Positions 1-5,730 of a stretch of DNA of 5,977 nt are shown in pieces (position 1 is the first letter of the stretch; every line of letters begins with the position of its first letter). The position numbers and the translations under genes are program-made. The stretch is taken from positions 1 through 5,977 of the forward strand of contig JAPUJD010000205.1 in the NCBI GenBank assembly GCA_027296385.1. Reading direction: 5' to 3'. The notes under the pieces are model-generated. The model did not search any database. It worked only from the letters and a program-made list of their open reading frames with translations, and was not told the origin of the DNA. The DNA is from Acidobacteriota bacterium. GTDB lineage: Bacteria > Acidobacteriota > Thermoanaerobaculia > Multivoradales > JAHEKO01.

Positions 1-2
1 CC

Positions 3-1700
3 CTGGCGGTTCGCGGAGCCAACGATGGCCTCTGGGACTGGAACGTGAAAACCGGGGAGGTGTACCTGTCACCACGGTGGAAGGCCATGCTGGGCTACCG
101 TGAGAACGAAGTGGGAAACGGGCTGGAGGAGTGGCGCAGCCTGGTGCACGAGGACGACCGGGAGATGGTTCGATCTGCCTTTGAGGCTCATTTTCAAAGT
201 GCTGCCGGCCAGTTCGAGCTGGAGCATCGCATGAACCACCGCTCCGGGAAGGTGCGTTGGGTTCTCACCCGAGGCGCTGCGGTGAGGGGCTCCGATGGCC
301 GGGTGCTCCGCATGGCGGGGTCCCAGACGGATATGACAGACCGCAAGCTGGCCGAGCAACAGCTGCTCCACGACGCCTTCCACGACGGCCTCACCGGGCT
401 CGCCAACCGCGCTCTGCTCGTGGACCGGATGGGCGTGGCCCTGGCGTCTCTGCGGCGCGGTCAGGGCAGCCCGTTCGGCGTCCTGTTCCTGGACCTGGAC
501 CGCTTCAAGCAGATCAACGACAGCCTGGGCCACACCGTGGGAGACGAGCTGCTGATCGGGATCGCTCGCCGCCTTGGTGAGCTGCTTCGGCCAGGTGACA
601 CCGCGGCCCGCCTGGGTGGAGACGAGTTCGCGCTGCTGGTAGCCGACGTGCGGGACGTCGGAGCCGCCGTCCACTTCACCAAGCGGATCCAGGAGGCGTT
701 TGCCGAGGCGTTCCTCATCGAGGGGCATGAGGTGTTCGCCACGGCCAGCATCGGCATCGCCTTCAGTTCCGAAGGAGAGACCACGGCAGACGGGATGCTC
801 CGGGATGCGGACATCGCCATGTATCGCGCCAAAGCCGCGGGCCGAGCCAGGTACGAGATCTTCAACCACGAGATGCACCGGGCGGCGGTCAAGCTCCTGA
901 AGCTGGAGATGGAGCTGAGAAGAGCGGTGGAGAACGAGGATTTCGTCATGCACTACCAGCCGATCGTGGTGCTCGATACGGGACGCATCGTGGGCTTCGA
1001 GGCGTTGGTACGGTGGCTCCACGCCGAACGGGGTCTCATCGCGCCGGCACGGTTCATCGGCGTGGCCGAAGAGACCGGGCTCATCGTTCCTCTGGGCTGG
1101 TTCGTGCTGGAGCAGGCGTGCCGCCAAGGGAAAGAGTGGCAAGCCCGGTTCCCAACCGATCCGCCGCTCTTCATGAGCGTCAACGCCTCGGGCAAACTCT
1201 TCACTCAGCCCGGGGCGGTGGAGGATGTGCTCCGCATCCTCACCGAGACCCAGCTTGCGCCGTCGAGTCTCCGGCTGGAGGTGACGGAAAGCGTCGTCAT
1301 GGACCACGGAGAAGAGGCGATGAAGCGTCTCCTCGAGCTGCGAGACCTTGGCGTCCAGCTCAGCCTGGACGACTTCGGCACCGGTTACTCATCGCTGAGC
1401 TACCTGCAGAGGTTCCGCTACGATTCCTTGAAGATAGACCGCTCGTTCGTCAGCTCTATGGGCGAGGCAGAGGACTCCGCCACCATCGTGGAGACCATCC
1501 TCAGCCTGGCGAGCAGCCTGGGTATCGGCGTGGTGGCCGAAGGTGTGGAAACCGCTGAGCAACTCGAACACCTCCGCACCCTGCGCTGTCCCCTTGGCCA
1601 GGGCTACTGGTTCGCCCGTCCCATGGCCGCGCCAGACGTGGAGAGCCTCATGACCTCCGGGTCCAGCCGGCCAGATCAAGCCGTGATGCTGAAGATGTAG
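3..1700 (+). CDS. PAS-GGDEF-EAL cyclic-di-GMP turnover protein (5' partial)
   Basis: This is a cytoplasmic-type signalling protein predicted both to make c-di-GMP from GTP and to hydrolyse it to pGpG. The frame is open to the left edge. A GTG at 45 is an unlikely start, because the 14 upstream in-frame residues (LAVRGANDGLWDWN) are the canonical beginning of a PAS fold, so the N-terminus is missing and 565 residues are visible. Counting from the GTG as residue 1, PAS/PAC covers up to about 104 (ending DMTDRKLAEQQL), GGDEF about 107-272 and EAL about 285-535. GGDEF is exact at 191-195, with an RxxD inhibitory site (R182, D185) five residues before it. The EAL domain keeps E319 of EAL, N380, E412, D442 and D443 of DDFGTG, K463, E499 and Q519, which are the residues expected in active phosphodiesterases. 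The protein ends at TAG 1698-1700. Missing upstream sequence could hold further PAS, GAF or membrane sensor domains. Domain assignment is very secure; net activity direction is unknown. Confidence 0.97.
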   Translation: MAVRGANDGLWDWNVKTGEVYLSPRWKAMLGYRENEVGNGLEEWRSLVHEDDREMVRSAFEAHFQSAAGQFELEHRMNHRSGKVRWVLTRGAAVRGSDGRVLRMAGSQTDMTDRKLAEQQLLHDAFHDGLTGLANRALLVDRMGVALASLRRGQGSPFGVLFLDLDRFKQINDSLGHTVGDELLIGIARRLGELLRPGDTAARLGGDEFALLVADVRDVGAAVHFTKRIQEAFAEAFLIEGHEVFATASIGIAFSSEGETTADGMLRDADIAMYRAKAAGRARYEIFNHEMHRAAVKLLKLEMELRRAVENEDFVMHYQPIVVLDTGRIVGFEALVRWLHAERGLIAPARFIGVAEETGLIVPLGWFVLEQACRQGKEWQARFPTDPPLFMSVNASGKLFTQPGAVEDVLRILTETQLAPSSLRLEVTESVVMDHGEEAMKRLLELRDLGVQLSLDDFGTGYSSLSYLQRFRYDSLKIDRSFVSSMGEAEDSATIVETILSLASSLGIGVVAEGVETAEQLEHLRTLRCPLGQGYWFARPMAAPDVESLMTSGSSRPDQAVMLKM

Positions 1701-1753
1701 ATCGACGCGCCTGCCCGGGCCGCGGTCGCATTGGGCGAACCCTGCGGTCCGCC

Positions 1754-2170
1754 TCACGCCTCCAACACGGTGCAAGAAAGCTCAGCCATGAGCGAGAAGT
1801 GGCTATCGAATGTCAGGAGGTGTCCACCGCGCTCCAGGGTTGCCGCCGCGATCCAGACGTCGTTGATCGGGACGGGCGTTCCGGCGCTCCTGAGGTGCGC
1901 GAAGAGAGCGCCGTAGTGGCGTGCTGTTGCCGCGGTCGTGTCGATGGCCCTGACGAACGGCTCGGCGAGGAATTCTGCGAGGCGTAGGCGATTCTCACGT
2001 GGTCGGGACCCGAGCGAGAATCCCGCCTCCAGCTCTCCGAGCACGGTTGCGGGAATCAGAGTCACCCCGGCGGCGGAGACCGTGTCGAGGACAGCATCAT
2101 GGCCGGAGCAAAGACGAGAGTAGGCCGAGGTGTCGAGTACCAGGCGCTCGTGTAGCAAGCTCAGCGCCAT
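1754..2170 (-). CDS. vapC: VapC-type PIN-domain ribonuclease toxin (module 1)
   Basis: This is a 138-residue PIN-domain protein, a normal length for VapC toxins, which are Mg2+-dependent RNases cutting tRNA or rRNA to arrest translation. The four acidic active-site residues are visible: D13 in LVLDTSAYSRL, E46 in LGELEAGF, D104 in PINDVWIAA and D122 in LLTFDSHF. The NDxWIAA and T-x-D-x-HF motifs are hallmarks of the family. The ATG at 2170-2168 lies inside the last codons of the antitoxin gene, a 10-base overlap. No Shine-Dalgarno sequence is evident before it, so translation is probably coupled to the antitoxin. The target RNA cannot be told from the sequence. The gene converges on the GGDEF-EAL gene across 53 bases. 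Family assignment is secure and toxicity is inferred. Confidence 0.93.
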   Translation of the reverse strand: MALSLLHERLVLDTSAYSRLCSGHDAVLDTVSAAGVTLIPATVLGELEAGFSLGSRPRENRLRLAEFLAEPFVRAIDTTAATARHYGALFAHLRSAGTPVPINDVWIAAATLERGGHLLTFDSHFSLMAELSCTVLEA

Positions 2171-2403
2171 GCCGGGTCGTCGACGGGTCTCTGGGCCCGG
2201 AGCGCTTCGTCGAAGGCCTCCTGATCAGCCCGCTCCCAGGTGACGTAACGCTCGAGTCGTCGACGTCGCTGGCTGAAACCGAGAGCGTCGGCGAGGAGCT
2301 CGACTGCCGTCGCGTTCATACTCTGGTTGCGCTCGCGGCTCAGGGCCTTCAGTCGCTCCGCCACTTCATCCGGCACGCCTCGAAGGGTGAGTTGCTTCGG
2401 CAT
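2161..2403 (-). CDS. vapB: VapB/FitA-like ribbon-helix-helix antitoxin (module 1)
   Basis: This 80-residue protein is the probable antitoxin and autorepressor for the adjoining PIN toxin. Residues 3-10 (KQLTLRGV) form the DNA-contacting beta strand of an Arc/MetJ-type ribbon-helix-helix fold. Helices follow at about 11-25 and 28-42 (MNATAVELLADAL). The basic linker SQRRRRLER leads to a C-terminal tail (about 56-80) ending PVDDPAWR, resembling the Asp/Trp tail by which FitA-like antitoxins plug the toxin active site. An in-frame TAG at 2415-2413 excludes a longer N-terminus. No Shine-Dalgarno sequence precedes the ATG, so the mRNA may be leaderless or weakly initiated. The order antitoxin then toxin, with overlap, is typical of vapBC operons. 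DNA binding and toxin neutralisation are family knowledge, not shown here. Confidence 0.92.
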   Translation of the reverse strand: MPKQLTLRGVPDEVAERLKALSRERNQSMNATAVELLADALGFSQRRRRLERYVTWERADQEAFDEALRAQRPVDDPAWR

Positions 2404-2440
2404 GCAGGCATGCTAGCACGAATCTGCCTGCGTGCATTCG
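2400..2440 (-). promoter_or_regulatory. Candidate promoter/operator of toxin-antitoxin module 1
   Basis: The antitoxin ATG (2403-2401) is embedded in two GCATGC palindromes at 2400-2405 and 2408-2413. Just upstream are inverted repeats GCACG/CGTGC (2416-2420 and 2431-2435) and CGAAT/ATTCG (2419-2423 and 2436-2440). On the minus strand TAGCAT at 2415-2410 resembles a -10 box and would place the transcription start at or next to the ATG, consistent with a leaderless message. No good -35 box is seen. Ribbon-helix-helix antitoxins normally repress by binding such repeats, but the exact boundaries are inferred. Confidence 0.4.
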
Positions 2441-2505
2441 TTCGTTGTGCTCGAGCGCAACCTCCGTCCGGGCAACCGATCGCAGGTTCCTGGGACCGAC
2501 AGCCC

Positions 2506-4968
2506 CTACTGACCCGTCTGCCAGCCAGCCAGCGAGCCTTCCGTTCCCTCGAGCGGGAACAGAGATTCCAACAGCGCAGCGGTCCGATGGCTCCAGCTGG
2601 CGAAATCGGTGCTGTCCCACACCTCGCCGCCGATCGGGTCCCAGCCCTTCTGCCGATACAACTCCCAGGCCCAGCGCGAGGAGGCGCGCATGTTCATCTC
2701 CTCGTGCGGGCTGATGAGGTCCCAGCGCCCCCACTCGAGGTAGAGCTTCATCGCCAGGGACGACCCGTCAGCTGCACCGATCGCCTCCTCGACCGCCTTC
2801 ATCTGCTCCTCGAGAAGGAAGAGGCTCTGGACGCCGAGCCCTCCGAAGATGTCGGGATTGTTGAAAGTCAACAACGTGGCGGAGAATCCCGGCCAGCCCA
2901 TCCCGACGTTGGCTCGGCCCTCACGTTGTGCTCGCGTCCGGTAGCGCTGGTCGATCGCCGGCACGAGGTCGCCGGTGACGAAGCCGCCGGCGCCGCGCAT
3001 CCTGGGCGTCTCCGGAAAGACCACGATGAGTGGTTCCGCCGTCCTGCCGACCACCCGATCCAGAGTCGCCGGCCAGGCCCCGACCTCGCGAGCCTGCCCG
3101 TGGTGCACGTACACCACGGGGTATCGAGCCTCGCCGGTCTCGTACCCCGGAGGCAGCCAGACATGCACCGGCACCGCCACCGGTTCGGGCGCCTCGCCGT
3201 CCTCGGGCGTGGGCGGCTGGAAGACGACCTCGAACGTCTCGAGTCGTCCCTTCGGACCCACGTCCCCGGCCTTGTCGACGATCTTCAGCCCGGGCCACTC
3301 AGGCATGGCGAACCAGGACATCTCGAAGCCTTCACCGCGGTTCCAGCTCATGTCGGGTCCGAGAACCGTCGAGGTCGCCGTACGCTCGTGGCTCGGGTCG
3401 GTCTCGAGCTCGTCATCCACGATGAAGACGTAACCGATCCGCGCCCGAGAACCGAGCTCGGTCGCCCACCACCAAAGCTCCGTGCCGCCGAGCCGGTTCA
3501 TCTGCTCCTCGCGCCGCATGCCGATCATCTCCCCTGCCACGGCGACGTCATCGGCGGGGCCATGCCAGAGGAAGACGACCGCTTCGCCATCGATCAAGGG
3601 AAGCTCACGCCCGGCGAGGAAACGCGACACCGCGGCGCCTGGATCCTCACTGTCCGCGATCTCGTCCGCGAGATCAGCCAGGGCAGCGGGCACGGCGACC
3701 TCGGCGACGAGGCTACCTGGGCCCGCCTGGCGCACGAGCTCGACTCTGGCGATCTCCCCGAGGCTGCGAACATAGAGCGCGCCGGCGGAATAGCTCGGGG
3801 CCGTCCGGGCGAGATCGTCAAACAGCTCGATCCGGCTCGTCTCCTGCCAGCCCTCCGCCGCGGCAGCGCCCAGATGGAGGTCGCCGACCTTGGTCAGGAC
3901 CGCGAGCTCACCGCCCACGGCGACAAGAAAACCGTCGCCCGGCGCCCGCGAGCGCCAGAGCAGCTCGCCCGTTGCCGGCTCGACCGAGCTCAGGAACCGC
4001 GATGTGTAGCCGAACAGGAGCTCGCCGGAGAGCGCAGGTGGACTGTAGCTGCGGCTCAAGCCTCGTCCCGCAGAGACCTCTCGCGCCACCAGATCCGACT
4101 CTCCCCGGACGACTTCAATGACGACCGCGCGCCCTTGCTCGTGCTTGACGAAGATGCGGTTGCCGTCGATCGGCACTGGCGACTGGGTGAACGAACCCAT
4201 GACACCGCGCTCGCCCTCCAGCTCGTGCCGCCAGAGCGTGGCTCCGCTCTGCGGGTCGAGTCCGGCGATCCAGGAGGGGCCGAGGATCAGAGCCTGCACC
4301 GCTCCGGCGATCTCGGCCAAAATCGGCGAGCCCAGCCCGAGCTCGCCGTCTTCCGGCAGAGCGCGCCATTTCACCGCTCCCGACGCCACATCGAATCCGG
4401 TGACCAGCCCTTCGTCTCCGCCGGTGAGCAGGATCATCGTCTCGCCGACAACCGCCGGCGAGCTGCCGAAGTCGTAGAACGGACGCTCGCTGCCGAGGTC
4501 GTCGACCAGATGGCGGGTCCAGAGCTCCTCGCCAGTCGACAGCTCGAGAGCGACCAGCCGGCCTCCCGGGCTGAGCATGAAGACTCGACCGTCAGCTAGA
4601 GCCGGCGTCGAGATCGGTCCGTCGTGAGTTCCGTCGTGCCCGACGTGCGCCGGGTCCAGGTCGTAGCGCCACAGCTCCTCCCCGCTGTTGGCCTCGAGGG
4701 CCACCACGAAGTCCCTCTCGCCGTCAGTCATCGCCGTCACCAGCGTGCCCCCGGCCACCGAGATGCCAGAATAGCCGCTGCCCAGATCGCGTTTCCAAGC
4801 GAGCTCCAGAGCCAGCGAGCCGTCACCTCGAGGCAGCCCCTTCGCCTCACCCGCCCCGGCAGGTCCACGGAAAGACGACCAGTCAGTGTCGGCGGCCACG
4901 GCAGCCGATGCGATGGCGAGAAGGACAACAGCCACTGAGAAGCAAGGTGATAGACGGGTGCGAAGCAT
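2506..4968 (-). CDS. Exported PQQ-type beta-propeller / esterase-like fusion, catalytically impaired
   Basis: This is an 820-residue exported protein. The Sec signal peptide is residues 1-25 (RTR n-region, hydrophobic core 11-22, AVA cleavage site before ADTDW). From about 28 to 430 it is a PQQ/BamB-like beta-propeller: WSSFRGP at 30-36, then blades carrying the L-x-S/T-G-x-x-L-W pattern near 91-100, 141-150, 191-201, 236-246 and 329-338. From about 460 to 545 is an E-set/CBM48-like module like the N-terminus of enterochelin esterase Fes (VVFLWHGPADDVAVAGE, NRLGGTELWWW, DP at 524-525). From about 595 to 805 is an esterase-D fold (WLPPGYETG, YPVVYVHHG, DLVPAIDQRYRT, NNPDIFGG). The nucleophile motif reads GMGWP (Gly at 691 instead of Ser) and the usual HD-x-x-x-W region reads STDFASW (Thr787 instead of His). 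D750 remains. A binding or scaffold role fits better than hydrolysis. AGGAGA sits 6 bases before the ATG. Substrate unknown. Confidence 0.9.
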   Translation of the reverse strand: MLRTRLSPCFSVAVVLLAIASAAVAADTDWSSFRGPAGAGEAKGLPRGDGSLALELAWKRDLGSGYSGISVAGGTLVTAMTDGERDFVVALEANSGEELWRYDLDPAHVGHDGTHDGPISTPALADGRVFMLSPGGRLVALELSTGEELWTRHLVDDLGSERPFYDFGSSPAVVGETMILLTGGDEGLVTGFDVASGAVKWRALPEDGELGLGSPILAEIAGAVQALILGPSWIAGLDPQSGATLWRHELEGERGVMGSFTQSPVPIDGNRIFVKHEQGRAVVIEVVRGESDLVAREVSAGRGLSRSYSPPALSGELLFGYTSRFLSSVEPATGELLWRSRAPGDGFLVAVGGELAVLTKVGDLHLGAAAAEGWQETSRIELFDDLARTAPSYSAGALYVRSLGEIARVELVRQAGPGSLVAEVAVPAALADLADEIADSEDPGAAVSRFLAGRELPLIDGEAVVFLWHGPADDVAVAGEMIGMRREEQMNRLGGTELWWWATELGSRARIGYVFIVDDELETDPSHERTATSTVLGPDMSWNRGEGFEMSWFAMPEWPGLKIVDKAGDVGPKGRLETFEVVFQPPTPEDGEAPEPVAVPVHVWLPPGYETGEARYPVVYVHHGQAREVGAWPATLDRVVGRTAEPLIVVFPETPRMRGAGGFVTGDLVPAIDQRYRTRAQREGRANVGMGWPGFSATLLTFNNPDIFGGLGVQSLFLLEEQMKAVEEAIGAADGSSLAMKLYLEWGRWDLISPHEEMNMRASSRWAWELYRQKGWDPIGGEVWDSTDFASWSHRTAALLESLFPLEGTEGSLAGWQTGQ

Positions 4969-4974
4969 TGAGGG

Positions 4975-4980
4975 TCTCCT
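4975..4980 (-). promoter_or_regulatory. Shine-Dalgarno of the propeller/esterase gene
   Basis: AGGAGA on the minus strand ends 6 bases before the ATG at 4968-4966. It supports that start, as does the signal peptide beginning directly at it. The rest of the 61-base gap to the upstream toxin gene shows the palindrome TGTCGACA (4991-4998) but no clear terminator or sigma-70 promoter, so read-through from the second toxin-antitoxin operon is possible. Confidence 0.65.
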
Positions 4981-5029
4981 GGTCCTGACTTGTCGACAGC
5001 GAAAGAAGGTGGATGCTACAACACGCCAC

Positions 5030-5443
5030 TCAGGCGAAGAGCTCGCCGCCCGGCAAGCCGGCGGCGCGTCCCAGGCTCTGGTCTCGAGTGGCCAGCAGTG
5101 CTCCAGATCTCATCGCGAGCTCGAGGTAGGCCGCGTCATAGGACGAGAGCTCGACTTGGCGAGCCGCCGACAGCACTGCACCGGTCGCGCGAGCGAGGGA
5201 CACGTCTTCGACCAGGATCGGCAAGGCACCGAGCAGATCCAGGAACCGAGCGCTATCCGCTGCGGCGAGGCGGGCGTGACGCTCTGCAACGAGGAGAACG
5301 TTGGCCACCTCGAGCGGCCAGATGCACGGCACGAGCCCCTCGCGTTGGTCGAGAGAATCCAAGACTCGGTCGGTCATGGGGTCCGCTTGATCCTCGAAAC
5401 ACCAGGCCATTGTCACCGAACAATCGAGGACGACAGGCCTCAT
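5030..5443 (-). CDS. vapC: VapC-type PIN-domain ribonuclease toxin (module 2)
   Basis: This is a 137-residue PIN-domain protein, predicted to be an RNase toxin. The conserved acidic residues are D7 in VVLDCSV, E45 in WPLEVANVL, D103 in SSYDAAYLELA and D121 in LLATRDQSL. The last two motifs are typical of the PIN subgroup that pairs with Phd-like antitoxins, and they differ clearly from the NDxWIAA type of the other toxin in this window, so the two did not arise by recent local duplication. The start ATG (5443-5441) overlaps the antitoxin TGA as ATGA, indicating translational coupling. The gene ends 61 bases before the start of the exported propeller gene on the same strand. The RNA target cannot be inferred. 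Confidence 0.93.
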   Translation of the reverse strand: MRPVVLDCSVTMAWCFEDQADPMTDRVLDSLDQREGLVPCIWPLEVANVLLVAERHARLAAADSARFLDLLGALPILVEDVSLARATGAVLSAARQVELSSYDAAYLELAMRSGALLATRDQSLGRAAGLPGGELFA

Positions 5444-5673
5444 CGACGCCCTGCATCGATCAGCTCGCGCAGTGCGAGCTCGCCTAGCGTGCGACCCCGC
5501 CGGAAACCTCTCAAAGCCTCGGCGGTGCGTGCCAGTGGCCGTCTGGTCTGAGAGACCGGGACCAACTCTGCCACAGGCACCCCGTGCTTGGTGATCGTGA
5601 TGTGCTCCCCCTTGGCCGCTCTCTCGAGCAGGCTCGGCAAGTGTGTCTTGGCTTCGTAGGCTCCGACTTTCAT
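5440..5673 (-). CDS. Phd/YefM-family antitoxin (module 2)
   Basis: This 77-residue protein is the likely antitoxin and transcriptional autoregulator of the downstream PIN toxin. The N-terminus is a classic Phd/YefM fold: EAKTHLPSLLERAAKGEHI (residues 7-25), then TITKHGVPVAELVPV (26-40). The tail, with LRGFRRGRTLGELALRELI and a terminal GRR, is the toxin-binding segment common in antitoxins paired with this PIN subgroup. A Shine-Dalgarno GGAG at 5683-5680 lies 6 bases before the ATG, so the start is secure. The stop overlaps the toxin start by four bases. A strong palindrome immediately upstream is its probable operator. Function is inferred from family and gene order. Confidence 0.94.
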   Translation of the reverse strand: MKVGAYEAKTHLPSLLERAAKGEHITITKHGVPVAELVPVSQTRRPLARTAEALRGFRRGRTLGELALRELIDAGRR

Positions 5674-5683
5674 GAAGTGCTCC

Positions 5684-5704
5684 AGTCTAGTCTGAGACTA
5701 GTCT
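5684..5704. promoter_or_regulatory. 21-bp palindromic operator upstream of the Phd-like gene
   Basis: The site has two 10-base arms around a central G at 5694, with nine of ten positions pairing; the only mismatch is T5686 against T5702. The core TAGTCT-G-AGACTA with a flanking C/G pair is perfect, and the left arm is also a tandem AGTCT repeat. It lies 11 bases upstream of the antitoxin ATG and overlaps the Shine-Dalgarno edge. Phd/YefM proteins repress by binding palindromes in this position, so autoregulation is the natural reading. Confidence 0.72.
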
Positions 5705-5730
5705 ATAACAGATCGACTCACCCACCAACA
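5702..5730 (-). promoter_or_regulatory. Candidate sigma-70-like promoter of module 2
   Basis: On the minus strand TATAGA at 5707-5702 is a plausible -10 box. TGTTGG at 5730-5725 is a weak -35 candidate 17 bases upstream. The -10 box abuts and partly overlaps the palindrome, so a bound repressor would block polymerase. The promoter would lie over the last codons and stop of the upstream gene. The match to consensus is only moderate. Confidence 0.35.

Noticed and set aside
45..47. GTG at 45 as the true start of the PAS-GGDEF-EAL gene
   Set aside because: The reading frame continues upstream to the window edge and encodes the conserved first strand of the PAS domain (GANDGLWDW), so the GTG is an internal valine.
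69..1307. 412-residue minus-strand open frame opposite the GGDEF-EAL gene
   Set aside because: It lies entirely antisense to exact GGDEF and EAL motifs, and its product is His/Arg/Glu-rich with no family signature.
1701..1753. Possible bidirectional terminator between the convergent GGDEF-EAL and toxin genes
   Set aside because: There are short GC palindromes (GCCCGGGC at 1713-1720, GGGCGAACCC near 1733) but no stem of useful length followed by a T-run on either strand.
2482..2498. Hairpin GGTTC-CTG-GGACC after the propeller/esterase stop as a terminator
   Set aside because: Only five pairs including a G-T pair, a three-base loop and no U-tract; too weak to call.
2887..2907. Frameshift or error destroying the esterase nucleophile motif
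   Set aside because: The frame is continuous on both sides with conserved flanking motifs (RANVGMG before, GFSATLL and NNPDIFGG after), so Gly691 is a substitution rather than a frame disruption.
1999..4599. Very long (866-residue) plus-strand open frame antisense to the propeller/esterase gene
   Set aside because: It has Arg/Pro/Gly/His-rich composition without recognisable domains and is the mirror of a strongly supported minus-strand gene. High GC at third codon positions makes antisense frames stay open. It also runs through the antitoxin and toxin genes of module 1.
4886..5551. 221-residue plus-strand open frame across the second toxin-antitoxin module
   Set aside because: It is antisense to a clear PIN toxin and Phd-like antitoxin and spans an intergenic gap; no domain is recognisable.
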